Part shown: positions 27,965-36,522 of the stretch, one piece after another
How the letters are laid out: each line of letters opens with the position of its first letter
Numbering within the stretch: position 1 is the stretch's first letter
From: Shewanella hafniensis
GTDB lineage: Bacteria; Pseudomonadota; Gammaproteobacteria; Enterobacterales; Shewanellaceae
Length of the DNA stretch: 47,841 nucleotides
Assembly (NCBI RefSeq): GCF_019655335.1
Contig: NZ_BPFD01000034.1
Span: 1-47,841, forward strand
Direction of reading: 5' to 3'
The notes under the pieces: model-generated
Seen by the model: the letters and a program-made list of their open reading frames with translations, nothing else
What the model was told of the DNA's origin: nothing
Databases searched by the model: none
Program-made: the position numbers and the translations under genes

Positions 27965-28861
27965 ATGAAAAGTAAGGCAAGTCAGTCACAGGGATTACTA
28001 CTGTTTCGGTTATCACAAACGCAAGTGTTTGCCTTAGGCACGTTGAAAGTGCGTGAGCTGGTGCCGTACACACGTCTCAGCAAAATCCCCCAATCTCATC
28101 CGACGATTCTGGGGGCTTCGACTATCCGTGGTCATACGATTCCTATCATAGATATGGCGGCGGCGATTGGTTATCGGCCGATTGCTCCTGAAGAGCGGGA
28201 AAAGTGCTACATCATCATCACGGATTGTCAGCGGATGATCATTGGTTTCTTGGTGCGCGGTATCGATAAGATTATTGAATGTAACTGGCGTGATATTGAA
28301 GCTCCTTCGTCTAGTTTAGGGAAAAATGCCTATTTGACGGGCGTGACACGTTTTGAGGACCAACTGGTACAGTTACTTGACGTTGAACTGTTATTGTCGA
28401 AAATCTTCCCCGATGATCCACAGACGAATCGGGCTATTTTGACTGACGTACAACGTGAAAAACTTAAACCTATGAATATCTTATTGGTGGATGATTCTAA
28501 GGTAGCGCGTAAGCAGTTATCCGACGCCCTTGATATGATTAACATTCCTTATCGAGTCACCGCCGACGGTAAAGAAGCGCTAGTCATGATGGAGCAAGCG
28601 GCACTGGAACATCACCCGATAGATATTTTGGTGAGTGATATCGAGATGCCGGGACTGGATGGTTACGAATTGGCTTTTGAAGTGCGTGATAATCCACTGA
28701 CTGCCAAGGCCTACATCATTTTGCATACGTCTTTATCCAGCGAAATTAGCGTGAGTCAGGCCCATCAAGTTGGGGCGAATGAAGCACTGACTAAGTTCGA
28801 TGCCCACGAGTTAATCGACGCCATGTTACGGGGCGCCGATCTCGCCTTAGACAAGCGCTAA
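27965..28861 (+). CDS. cheV: Chemotaxis adaptor CheV (CheW-like domain plus receiver)
   Basis: A 298-aa cytoplasmic chemotaxis protein. The CheW-like domain (about residues 10-150) has the usual ILGASTIRGHTIPIIDM core and couples receptors to CheA. The receiver (about 170-292) has the acidic pair VDDS and phospho-acceptor Asp225 (VSDIEMPG). Phosphorylation of CheV is thought to tune adaptation or drain CheA phosphate. It stands apart from other chemotaxis genes, so the cognate receptor is unknown. A hairpin overlapping the stop may end the transcript. Confidence 0.92.
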   Translation: MKSKASQSQGLLLFRLSQTQVFALGTLKVRELVPYTRLSKIPQSHPTILGASTIRGHTIPIIDMAAAIGYRPIAPEEREKCYIIITDCQRMIIGFLVRGIDKIIECNWRDIEAPSSSLGKNAYLTGVTRFEDQLVQLLDVELLLSKIFPDDPQTNRAILTDVQREKLKPMNILLVDDSKVARKQLSDALDMINIPYRVTADGKEALVMMEQAALEHHPIDILVSDIEMPGLDGYELAFEVRDNPLTAKAYIILHTSLSSEISVSQAHQVGANEALTKFDAHELIDAMLRGADLALDKR

Positions 28862-28882
28862 TCTGGCGCTTGTTAGTTTTTT
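28853..28882 (+). terminator. Probable cheV terminator overlapping the stop codon
   Basis: Stem AAGCGC / GCGCTT with a 7-nt loop holding the TAA stop, then GTTAGTTTTTTG. Confidence 0.5.
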
Positions 28883-28889
28883 GTATGCT

Positions 28890-28934
28890 TTTTGCGGGGC
28901 TAGGGTAATTTAGTTAGCTTATTTCCCCGCAAAA
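28890..28934 (+). other. Inverted repeat in the sstT leader region
   Basis: Perfect 10-bp arms TTTTGCGGGG / CCCCGCAAAA around a 25-nt interior, about 100 bp before sstT. It could be a leader hairpin or an operator; no known riboswitch is recognised. Confidence 0.35.
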
Positions 28935-29035
28935 CTAGACAAGTCCAGTCACATCCTATAAAAACCTTATTGGCCTCATTTCCGAAGGTGCGCGTTGGGG
29001 ATCTCAACCGAAATATAATAACGATAGGTTAAACC

Positions 29036-30262
29036 ATGAAACAAGAATCATCATTGTTAGCTAAGTTGGCTAATGGCAGTCTCGTAATACAAATCTTTTT
29101 GGGGATCATCGCTGGTGTCGTCTTAGCCAGTTTTTCACCGAGTAGCGCGAAAGATATCGCCTTCTTAGGCAGTTTATTCGTTGGCGCATTAAAAGCGATT
29201 GCTCCCATCTTAGTCTTTATCTTAGTGGCGTCATCGATTGCTAATCAAAAAAAGAATACTCAAACCAATATGCGTCCCATTGTGGTGCTGTATTTATTCG
29301 GCACTTTCGCAGCCGCATTAACCGCAGTACTCCTGAGTTCGATTTTCCCGACTAACTTAGTTTTAGTTGCTGGCGTAGAAGGCACTAGCCCACCACAGGG
29401 CATTGGTGAAGTCATTCATACCTTGTTATTCAAACTGGTTGATAACCCAGTCAATGCGTTAATGACGGGCAACTATATTGGTATCCTCGCTTGGGGTGTG
29501 GGCTTAGGTTTAGCCTTACATCACGCTACCGATTCGACTAAACAAGTGTTTGCCGACATGAGCCACGGTATTTCACAAATGGTGCGTTTTATTATCCGTT
29601 TAGCGCCTATCGGTATTTTTGGTCTCGTTGCGGCGACATTTGCCGAAACCGGTTTTGCGGCGATTGCAGGTTATGCCCAGTTATTGGCCGTGCTATTAGG
29701 TGCGATGGCTATTATTGCTTTAGTTGTTAATCCATTGATTGTGTACGTGAAGATTAAACGTAATCCGTATCCGCTGGTATTTCAATGCTTGCGTGAAAGT
29801 GGTGTGACGGCGTTTTTTACTCGCTCGAGCGCGGCAAACATTCCGGTGAATATGGCGCTGTGTGAAAAGTTAAAGCTGCATGAAGACACGTATTCAGTTT
29901 CTATTCCCTTAGGTGCCACCATCAACATGGGCGGCGCGGCGATCACTATTACCGTATTGACCTTAGCGGCGGCGCATACCTTAGGCATTCAAGTCGATTT
30001 ACTGACCGCCTTGTTATTGAGTGTTGTTGCTGCTGTTTCAGCTTGCGGCGCATCGGGAGTGGCGGGTGGTTCATTATTGTTGATCCCACTGGCTTGTAGC
30101 TTGTTTGGTATTTCTAACGATGTTGCCATGCAAGTGGTCGCTGTTGGCTTTATTATTGGTGTGGTTCAAGATGCGGCCGAAACCGCATTGAACAGTTCAA
30201 CCGACGTTATCTTTACCGCTGCCGCTTGTGAAGCCGCCGAGAATAAAGCTAAACTGAGTTAA
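29036..30262 (+). CDS. sstT: Sodium:serine/threonine symporter SstT
   Basis: A 408-aa inner-membrane symporter of the DAACS (glutamate-transporter-like) family that takes up serine and threonine with sodium. Strong family marks: [14 protein letters not shown] near the start, [16 protein letters not shown], the hairpin [19 protein letters not shown], and [20 protein letters not shown]. The end lines up with E. coli SstT ([17 protein letters not shown]). Single gene closed by a terminator. Its long leader (174 bp) carries an inverted repeat that may be regulatory. Confidence 0.95.
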   Translation: MKQESSLLAKLANGSLVIQIFLGIIAGVVLASFSPSSAKDIAFLGSLFVGALKAIAPILVFILVASSIANQKKNTQTNMRPIVVLYLFGTFAAALTAVLLSSIFPTNLVLVAGVEGTSPPQGIGEVIHTLLFKLVDNPVNALMTGNYIGILAWGVGLGLALHHATDSTKQVFADMSHGISQMVRFIIRLAPIGIFGLVAATFAETGFAAIAGYAQLLAVLLGAMAIIALVVNPLIVYVKIKRNPYPLVFQCLRESGVTAFFTRSSAANIPVNMALCEKLKLHEDTYSVSIPLGATINMGGAAITITVLTLAAAHTLGIQVDLLTALLLSVVAAVSACGASGVAGGSLLLIPLACSLFGISNDVAMQVVAVGFIIGVVQDAAETALNSSTDVIFTAAACEAAENKAKLS

Positions 30263-30296
30263 CGAGTGCTGTTATTCGTATCGAAAAGTATTATGG

Positions 30297-30325
30297 AAGC
30301 AGTCACTTAGGTGGCTGCTTTTTTT
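30297..30325 (+). terminator. sstT terminator
   Basis: AAGCAGTCAC-TTAG-GTGGCTGCTT stem (one G-U pair) followed by TTTTT, 35 bp after the sstT stop. Confidence 0.88.
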
Positions 30326-30337
30326 ATGGGAGTCGTT

Positions 30338-30862
30338 ATGATATTTTTTGATTTTAGCGTGCTAGATGCCGCAAAACCCTGGTATGGGATAAATGACACT
30401 GTGATGGGCGGTTTGTCCCGCAGTAAAATGACGGTTTCACCTTTGGGTTATGGTGAGTTTAGTGGCCATGTGTCGCTGGCAAATGGCGGCGGGTTTGCCT
30501 CAGTGCGTTGTGAGTTTAGCTCTATAGATGTCAGTGAGTTTACTGGGATTTACCTCGAACTCGATGGCGACCGAACTAAAGACTATAAAGTGAATTTAAA
30601 GGATGTCGACACACCACAAAGTACGGTGTATCAAGCGCCTATGCCCACGCCAACTCACCAAACCTTTGGCGTGAGTAGTGCCAGAGTATTGAATTGGCAG
30701 CGGATAGAAATTCCATTCCGTGATTTCAAGCCCCAATGTCGAGGTAAACCCATTTCCCGAGTGGCAATAGATTTAAGCCAAGTCTGTAGTCTAGGGCTAG
30801 TGATTGGTGCCCAGCAGAGTGGTGATTTTTCTTTGAAAATCAGAGAAATCGGCTACTACTAA
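30338..30862 (+). CDS. CIA30 / NDUFAF1-family protein
   Basis: A 174-aa beta-sandwich protein of the complex-I intermediate-associated protein 30 family. Typical features: the opening W-Y-G-I-N-D-T-V-M-G-G-L-S stretch, the G-F-A-S-V-R strand and the late W-x-R-I-E-I-P-F-x-D-F. The longer reading from GTG at 30311 is rejected because that codon lies inside the sstT terminator. ATG 30338 has GGGAG five bases upstream. No signal peptide is seen. In eukaryotes the family helps assemble complex I; bacterial members lack a settled role and may bind carbohydrate or act in cofactor handling. Confidence 0.78.
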   Translation: MIFFDFSVLDAAKPWYGINDTVMGGLSRSKMTVSPLGYGEFSGHVSLANGGGFASVRCEFSSIDVSEFTGIYLELDGDRTKDYKVNLKDVDTPQSTVYQAPMPTPTHQTFGVSSARVLNWQRIEIPFRDFKPQCRGKPISRVAIDLSQVCSLGLVIGAQQSGDFSLKIREIGYY

Positions 30863-30973
30863 CGCTTGTGGTGAGTTTCTTATGGTGATCGCGAGTTTCT
30901 TACCGCTAAGTGCTTATGGCTGATGGCTTGTTGCTAATGGCGCGGGTCATCTCAGCACTTAATTTAACAGTAA

Positions 30974-31004
30974 GAAAAAGGATAAGGCCGAAGCACTTAT
31001 CCTT
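30974..31004 (-). terminator. Terminator of the GH109-type gene
   Basis: Arms AAGGATAAG / CTTATCCTT with an inner GC-TTCG-GC cap, followed on the minus strand by TTTCTT. Confidence 0.75.
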
Positions 31005-31047
31005 ATGGTGAACTCATTAAAATGATGTGTTTGGCGAAAGCCGCAGT

Positions 31048-32423
31048 TTAAGCGCCAACAATCCCTAATGGTTTGGCGGTTTGCCATGCCCCGCGGGTAA
31101 AATCAGGGAAGGTGACAGAGTTACTGCGATCATTAAGTGAATGTTCACTTAAGATATTCACCACCGACCAAGACGCGCCATCGTACACATCCTGATCTAA
31201 AGCTTCGCCATTGCGTAGGCAATAAATCATGCGCCATAGCATCACAAAGTCCATGCCGCCGTGGCCGCCGTTAATTTCAGCCTCTTTTCCTATGCGCTGC
31301 CACAGTGGGTGATCGTATTTGTCGTACCACTTTTGCATGTCCATATCCCACTCGTGGTAACTTTGACCAAAGCCACCATTTTCGACGGCGATCCGATTCG
31401 GGAAGCCAGCAAACACGCCATTTGTTCCTTGGATTAAATTATGGCGACTGTAAGGTCTTGGGGTCGTCGTGTCATGCTGTACCATGATGGTTCGGCCCTT
31501 AACGGTCTTAATCAGACTGGTATTGATATCCCCATTGATATACTTGAGCTGATTACGTTCATGATCGGCGGGAAACGTTTAGCATAGAGCGCACGGCCAA
31601 GGGCAGGCGAACTCATCGAGGTTAGATAATCGAACCTGTCACCGCGGTTGATGTTCATATACTGGGAAACTGGCCCTAAACCGTGGGTAGGGTACAAGTT
31701 ACCGTTACGTTTGGTATGCCAGTAAGTGCGCCATGAGCCTGTCTTATGATCGATCTCTTTCATCTGCCAACGTAGCTCATGGATGTAGGCGGCTTCGCCG
31801 TGGAGTAGCTCACCAAACACGCCTTGACGCACCATGTTGAGCACCATCAGTTCTTCGCGGCCGTAGTTGACATTCTCCATCATCATGCAGTTTTTCTGAG
31901 TGCGCTCAGCAGTATCGACAACTTGCCAGCACTCCTCAACCGTGAGCGCCATTGGCACTTCGACAAAGGCATGCTTGCCGCTCTCCATGGTTTCTATCGC
32001 CATTGGCGCGTGCCATTCCCATGGGGTTGAAATAATCACAATATCGATATCATCGCGGCTCAACAGATCGCGATAGCTCAGATCATTACCTGTATAGACA
32101 GCCGGTGTTGGTCGATTCTGTTTAACGATATGATCCACGGCCCTGTCGACTACCGCTTGATGGGTATCACAAATGGCTTTGAGTTCAACGCCTTGTAAAT
32201 GGCAGAATTGCTCGACATGGCTAAAACCCCGCTCGCCAACACCGATAAAACCGACTCGGACCACGTCCATCTTAGGTGCTATGAGTCCGATAACGGATTT
32301 ACCCACTTGCGGTTTAGGGGCGACGCTACTGGCGTAGGCATTGAGAGCAATATTGGCAGTAACGAGTCCTGCAGTAGCGGCACCTGCAGCCTTAAGAAAA
32401 TTACGACGATGAATGTTATGCAT
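31048..32423 (-). pseudogene. Gfo/Idh/MocA-fold, GH109-type glycosidase gene broken by one frameshift
   Basis: Two frames form one gene. The first (32423 down to 31512) has a Tat signal ([11 protein letters not shown]) and a Rossmann N-domain ([14 protein letters not shown]) and runs to [11 protein letters not shown]. It then leaves frame and stops. The second (ending 31048) resumes with family sequence: [39 protein letters not shown] and [13 protein letters not shown]. The break is in the run GGCGGG at 31567-31572; one missing base explains it. Restored length is about 458 aa, normal for GH109 (NAD-dependent alpha-N-acetylgalactosaminidase-like). The start ATG 32423 has AGGAAG upstream. Either a recent pseudogene or a sequencing error, since both halves stay well conserved. 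Confidence 0.85.
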
Positions 32424-33006
32424 AGCGCTTCCTGCTTTATTTTTGTTTTGTAGGGATATTGAAATATCACTTGGTCTTATTTGTACGGTCATTCACTTAT
32501 GGGTTATATCAGAAACCCCATTTAAATTGGCAATAAAGATGTAACAAGCTCCTATAAGTCCATTTAGTATGAAACGCGTAACATTGTTGGCTTGATGTAA
32601 AATTAAAAAAAACAATTGCTTGAGTTATTTTTGTTGCGAGTTCATCAATATGATCAAAGCAAACTAAAAAACGAAATTGGACAAGATGTGGAGCATATTC
32701 ATACCAAAGGATTGAGTTTTAGATTTGTAGAAATAACGCTACATCCCCCTTGTGCTTAACTCTTCATCAAGAGTCGTAGAAACTGGAAGAGATACAATCG
32801 TATCTAAATTGCTTGTTTGTGAGTGCTTTCTGTCAATACACGTGCGTGTTATCTCAAACATCTAAATCTAAAAATATTTAAAATAAAACACTTAGAGGTT
32901 ACCGTTTTAGGATAATAGGTCTGGAAAACGCGCATGCGTGTCTTTCTGATGGATTCTTGTATATGAAAAGCGGTATAAAGCTGATAACTTTTAGTTAATA
33001 CAGGTA
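32424..33006. other. AT-rich intergenic region, no gene seen
   Basis: About 580 bp between the broken GH109-type gene and the cassette-like patch. No credible frame. Composition is poorer in G+C than the core genes on either side, which suits an old insertion edge. Confidence 0.4.
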
Positions 33007-33084
33007 GTTAAGTGTGCGCGTTTTTATTTTTCTATGGACGCCAACGCTACGCTGCATTGGCGCTTTTTAGCTCAGCATTAGGGC
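33007..33084 (+). other. attC-like sequence 1 (integron recombination site candidate)
   Basis: Its right half contains GACGCCAAC, CGCTGCATTGGCGC and ends GCATTAGGGC, close to the attC core GTTRRRY. It is alignable with sequence 2 at 33533-33607. A central hairpin (GCGCCAA / TTGGCGT type) is present. It ends 5 bp before the DUF4279 start codon, a typical cassette layout. The left half pairs only weakly. Confidence 0.4.
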
Positions 33085-33089
33085 CTTTT

Positions 33090-33506
33090 ATGGGGGCATT
33101 TGAATATTCACAAGCCACTCTTCGGATCTTCGGGGATGATTTGATACCTGAAGACGTATCAAATTTACTTGGTGGTACAGCAACTAAAAGTAAAAAGAAA
33201 GGTGATGAAGATGTCAGCAAAATCAGCGGAAAAGTGCGGATTGCCAAAACGGGTATCTGGCATTTTCAGGCTAAAAAGAGAGAGCCAGAAGACCTAAACG
33301 CGCAGATTGAAGCAATTTTATCCCAGCTAACAAGTGACTTAGCGATATGGGAAAAGCTTTACCAACGCTACAAAGTTGACATGTTCTGCGGCTTGTTTAT
33401 GGGCAACTGGAATGATGGTTTGAGCTTGTCACCTGAAATCATGCTGGCACTTGGTCAACGTGGAATTGTTTTAAGTTTAGATGTTTATAGTGGGTCGGAC
33501 GATTAA
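33090..33506 (+). CDS. DUF4279 protein, probable integron cassette gene
   Basis: A 138-aa protein resembling DUF4279 by its opening (S-x-A-T-L-R-I-F-G-D-D-L-x-P-E-x-V-S-x-L-L-G) and its final domain with sequence VDMFCGLFMG...LSLSPEIMLALG. DUF4279 proteins are small alpha/beta proteins of unknown function, common near toxins and immunity genes and in cassettes. The chosen ATG at 33090 has AGGG upstream. The longer GTG reading at 33012 would translate the attC-like sequence and is rejected. It is bounded 5 bp upstream and 26 bp downstream by attC-like sequences. A stand-alone immunity-like role is only a guess. Confidence 0.75.
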   Translation: MGAFEYSQATLRIFGDDLIPEDVSNLLGGTATKSKKKGDEDVSKISGKVRIAKTGIWHFQAKKREPEDLNAQIEAILSQLTSDLAIWEKLYQRYKVDMFCGLFMGNWNDGLSLSPEIMLALGQRGIVLSLDVYSGSDD

Positions 33507-33532
33507 GATGGTTGTCGCCCCTAAAAACAAAT

Positions 33533-33607
33533 GTTAACGCCTGCAAAAGTGCTGGCTGCGACGTCAACCCGCTGCACGGCTTTGCGTGCTAAATTTGGGC
33601 GCTAGGC
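33533..33607 (+). other. attC-like sequence 2 (integron recombination site candidate)
   Basis: Starts GTTAACGCC and ends GGGCGCTAGGC. The ends pair imperfectly (TAACGCC with GGCGCTA), and the middle has GACGTCAACCC, CGCTGCACGG and GCGTGCTAAA. Length 75 bp suits attC. The terminal core GCTAGGC differs from GTTAGGC by one base. It lies directly after the DUF4279 gene and 42 bp before the DUF3617 gene. Confidence 0.45.
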
Positions 33608-33649
33608 ACTAAAACCTTACTTGTTTTTCATTAATTAAAGGAATAATAA

Positions 33650-34117
33650 ATGACCCACCTAATTACTAAATTGATGTTAACTGGACTCATAGTGGCATCA
33701 ACTCATCTTCACGCTGAAAACTACGACTTCAAACCGGGTTTATGGGAAACCATTTGGAAATCCGAAATAGTAGAAATAGACGCACCTCCTGAAATGGAGA
33801 AAATGATGCGGAGCATGTCCAAAAGGCCTGATTACACGGAAACTGAATGCATAAATGACATCTCCTCTGCATTTGATTTGGAGCCTGAAGAAAATGAAGG
33901 CGAAGAATGTCAAACCAACAGCAATTGGATCAGTGCTAACAAAATGGTGTTTGAAACATCATGCACTAGTCCTGATGGTGCATCTAAAACAGTGGGTGAA
34001 ATGCATTTCAATGGGAAAACGTCCACTTCTAAGCTTGAAGTGACAATCTCTGAAGAGGCAATGAAAATCAAGTCGAAACTCGTTGGCAATGGAAAATATA
34101 TTGGCGCTTGTGACTAA
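33650..34117 (+). CDS. DUF3617-type secreted protein, probable cassette gene
   Basis: A 155-aa exported protein. Signal peptide residues 1-22 (ending HLHA|EN), then the DUF3617 opening YDFKPGLWETIWK, a Cys-containing middle (ETECIND, GEECQTN, ETSCTSPDG, IGACD) and a final strand. Four cysteines in the mature part after the first suggest periplasmic disulfides. DUF3617 function is unknown. Good ribosome site (AAAGGAATAATAA before ATG). It sits behind attC-like sequence 2, and ACTTAAC, a match to the inverse core RYYYAAC, follows its stop by 19 bp. Confidence 0.8.
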   Translation: MTHLITKLMLTGLIVASTHLHAENYDFKPGLWETIWKSEIVEIDAPPEMEKMMRSMSKRPDYTETECINDISSAFDLEPEENEGEECQTNSNWISANKMVFETSCTSPDGASKTVGEMHFNGKTSTSKLEVTISEEAMKIKSKLVGNGKYIGACD

Positions 34118-34166
34118 GTGCCATACAAGCTCTTCAACTTAACGCATAACGGTTAATAAGGATGTT

Positions 34167-34337
34167 ATGAGGACTGTTAGTAATATAAAAGGGATTTATT
34201 GAACTTTCGCTGGCATTGCCAGTTGGTCTGTATTGTGTATGGCTGCCGTTCCATTGTATCGACGTTTAAACAGCGTGGCGCTCTCATTCAGCTCGCTAGA
34301 TAAGTCTTTTAGCTGTCTTTACTTTAGCGATAAGTAA
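34167..34337 (+). pseudogene. Small open frame with an in-frame TGA
   Basis: ATG 34167 has AAGGA upstream. The frame runs 56 codons to TAA at 34335 but meets TGA at codon 12 (34200-34202). After it the frame encodes a hydrophobic segment (FAGIASWSVLCMAAVPLYRR). A TGG-to-TGA change would explain it, or the match is chance. VPLYR recalls the Cox11/CtaG membrane motif, but the match is too short to trust. The rest of 34118-34506 shows nothing else convincing. Confidence 0.3.
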
Positions 34338-34506
34338 ATAGTGATAAAGATCGCGTTTTTATTTGTAGATTGAGCTACACTGCCGATTAATTAATCAAAG
34401 GTATTTATCTTTTATATTTAAACATTTAGCAAATTTAAATTAACCTAAAAGTTACATTTGACGGGCGGTTTGAAGTAATTTGCTGTAGTGGGGAGTAAAG
34501 CGTTAA

Positions 34507-34947
34507 ATGGGTTCTATGCTTAATGTACTACCACAACTGACATTCACTTTAGGTGATTGGGTATTGCATAAGGATATCAGGATGTCTGGGATTGAAAAAC
34601 GCCGTCGCCTTCATTGGCGGGAGACAGATATGCAAAATCGTGAAATTATTGGTCGTTGGTTAGATGGGCGTCCTTTATTGGGTGACAAAATTACCCTCTA
34701 TAAAGAAGACGGAAAATATTTTTTAGAAACTTGGTTTAGCGATGGCTGCCATAGTTTAGATGAAGTCTATATGTCGCCAACCGCTGAAGGCCATAAGCTG
34801 GAAGATGTGGGCGGTAATTTCTTTGGTGAATTCTTTATCGTGACACAGTCGCAGCAATTACAATTTTGTAATGAGCAGGGCTGTTATTTCCAAGCGGATA
34901 AATTAGCCGCCGATGCCGATTTTGCTCAAGGCATACGCGTCGCTTAA
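34507..34947 (+). CDS. Hypothetical protein, 146 aa
   Basis: An unrecognised soluble protein without a signal peptide. It has alternating beta patterns (EIIGRWLDGRPLLGDKITLYKEDGKYFLETWFSDG) suggesting a small beta-rich, lipocalin-like fold, and two cysteines in CNEQGC. ATG has GGGGAG about 9 bases upstream. Single gene with a strong terminator. Composition is like the core genome rather than the preceding patch. Function unknown. Confidence 0.7.
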   Translation: MGSMLNVLPQLTFTLGDWVLHKDIRMSGIEKRRRLHWRETDMQNREIIGRWLDGRPLLGDKITLYKEDGKYFLETWFSDGCHSLDEVYMSPTAEGHKLEDVGGNFFGEFFIVTQSQQLQFCNEQGCYFQADKLAADADFAQGIRVA

Positions 34948-34975
34948 AAGGCAACAATCGAGTCCGTAAGTAACT

Positions 34976-35014
34976 AAGGTCGCATTTTAGCTCAGTGCTA
35001 AATCGCGACCTTTT
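34976..35014 (+). terminator. Terminator between the hypothetical gene and rluA (likely bidirectional)
   Basis: Arms AAGGTCGC / GCGACCTT with an inner ATTTTAGC / GCTAAAT extension, followed by TTTT. The genes on either side converge. Confidence 0.75.
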
Positions 35015-35045
35015 GCTTTTATGGGGTTGCAGCTATTGGATTGAG

Positions 35046-35717
35046 TTATTCGCTAAAGGGATGTTTGCTGCTAAAAAACAGTGGTTTAGCCGAATAGGGA
35101 TGAGTCAGACTTAAGCTTTGTGCATGTAAGCATAAACGCGGCGCGGCTTTGATAACCTCGACATCACCGTAAAACTCATCGCCTAAAATCGCATGGCCTA
35201 GGGCAAGCATATGCACACGCAATTGATGGGTGCGGCCGGTTTCTGGCGAAAGCTCGACTAAGGTGCTGTTTTCTCGGCGCTCTAGTACACGGTAGTAGGT
35301 GAGCGCGCTTTTACCGCCAGTCTCTCCTGCTTGCAGTGTCTTTTGATAGGGTGGATGCTCAGTGTCTGGTGCTATCGCGAGGTCAATCATGCCCTGTTCC
35401 TGCGGCACATGTCCCATCACTTCGGCAATATAGACTTTCTTACTCTGTCTATCTTGAAATTGCGTTTTTAAATGCGACTCGGCTTTTTTATTGCGGGCGA
35501 ACACCATAATGCCCGAGGTCGCGCAGTCGAGACGATGCACTAAAATTGTTTCTGGATAAAGGGTTTGTAAGCGAGTTAACGCGCAATCGGAGGTGTGAGC
35601 CGCTATACCCGGATTAGACAATAGGCCCGAAGGTTTATTGATGATAATCAGATCTCTATCTTTATAGCGGATGTCTAGCCAAGGAACTGCTGGGGGCTGG
35701 TAATCAAATATCTGCAT
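35046..35717 (-). CDS. rluA: RluA-family pseudouridine synthase
   Basis: A 223-aa enzyme that isomerises uridine to pseudouridine. Catalytic Asp64 in HRLDCATSG has the same number as in E. coli RluA. NKPSGLLS, GRTHQLRVHMLALGHAILGD and APRLCLHA are the other family blocks. No S4 domain. RluA modifies 23S rRNA U746 and tRNA U32; this specificity is inferred from similarity. The start ATG 35717 with GAGG five bases upstream is preferred over 35750. Convergent with the preceding gene. Confidence 0.88.
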   Translation of the reverse strand: MQIFDYQPPAVPWLDIRYKDRDLIIINKPSGLLSNPGIAAHTSDCALTRLQTLYPETILVHRLDCATSGIMVFARNKKAESHLKTQFQDRQSKKVYIAEVMGHVPQEQGMIDLAIAPDTEHPPYQKTLQAGETGGKSALTYYRVLERRENSTLVELSPETGRTHQLRVHMLALGHAILGDEFYGDVEVIKAAPRLCLHAQSLSLTHPYSAKPLFFSSKHPFSE

Positions 35718-35792
35718 TTTGTCCTCATTTTTGCGCGGCCATATTAGCAAAATTTACGCAGGCACACAGCATAATCTCATGCTCGCTTATTC

Positions 35793-36416
35793 CTAGAGGG
35801 AGGAAGGCAAATATTCTGCAGGTGTTTTACGGCTCCAGATACGGGTATAAGCCATCAGCTGCGGATAAAAAGTGCGGAATGCGGTTTCGATTTCGATCTG
35901 CATTTTATTGACGACTTTATGGGCATCTTTAAACAGTGCGGCTTGCGGATGTTGTTTTGCCACTTGTGCTAAGGCGTGTTGTAAGCCTTTTTCTGTGGTG
36001 TAGCTGCCGAGCCAATCGGCGCTGCGCATGGCAGGCAAGAGCTTAGCAAGTGCTTCTGGATGGTATGGGTCTACACCTTGGACGGCGAAAGTATCTAACG
36101 CATCATAGGCCTTGCGGCTGAATTCATCTAAGGGTTGGTGATGATATTCTTCCCAATAGTAAGCTAAATAGTGATCAAAACTCACGGCCATGAGTTCTGC
36201 TGCTATGCTTCTTAAAGGCGCAGGGAAAGCTTCCATTAATTCAATCGTGAGTTCGTGGCTAGCGCAGAGGGTATTAATCTCTTGGTTTAACCATAACGCT
36301 TGGCGTAACTCAATTGGAGCTTGTGCAATTGGCGCTTGAATATAATTGCCCGCCACATTGGCGGCAAGGTGTGTTTTACTGATGTCGGCGAGATGTAAGT
36401 GTGTAAGAAAGTTCAT
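35793..36416 (-). CDS. acpH: ACP phosphodiesterase (AcpH) homologue with altered key residues
   Basis: A 207-aa homologue of AcpH, which removes phosphopantetheine from acyl carrier protein. The start MNFLTHLHLAD matches the family, and FDHYLAYYWEEY corresponds to WDHFLSRHW. His6 and His8 are kept. However, the E. coli Asp24 region (GNLLADFVRG) reads ANVAGNYIQA here, so Asp24 is Asn. The later MHRRID block reads LNQEIN. Hydrolase activity is therefore doubtful. ATG 36416 is chosen as the family start. Divergent from queA, next to which acpH also lies in E. coli. Confidence 0.8.
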   Translation of the reverse strand: MNFLTHLHLADISKTHLAANVAGNYIQAPIAQAPIELRQALWLNQEINTLCASHELTIELMEAFPAPLRSIAAELMAVSFDHYLAYYWEEYHHQPLDEFSRKAYDALDTFAVQGVDPYHPEALAKLLPAMRSADWLGSYTTEKGLQHALAQVAKQHPQAALFKDAHKVVNKMQIEIETAFRTFYPQLMAYTRIWSRKTPAEYLPSSL

Positions 36417-36522
36417 ATTTTGTACTTGGTTAACCACGTCGGTTCACGGTATCATGCGCAAGCGCGCTTAGGAAAGCACGGAAGCTAAAAATGCAGTATT
36501 TTTTCACTTTTTAGGATCATGG

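Noticed and set aside
30311..30337. Upstream start of the CIA30-like protein
   Set aside because: It lies inside the sstT terminator stem; ATG 30338 has GGGAG at good spacing.
33012..33089. N-terminal extension of the DUF4279 protein from a GTG
   Set aside because: It translates the attC-like sequence; ATG 33090 has a good ribosome site and matches the family start.
34200..34202. In-frame TGA as a selenocysteine codon
   Set aside because: No SECIS-like hairpin was evident and the frame does not match a known selenoprotein.
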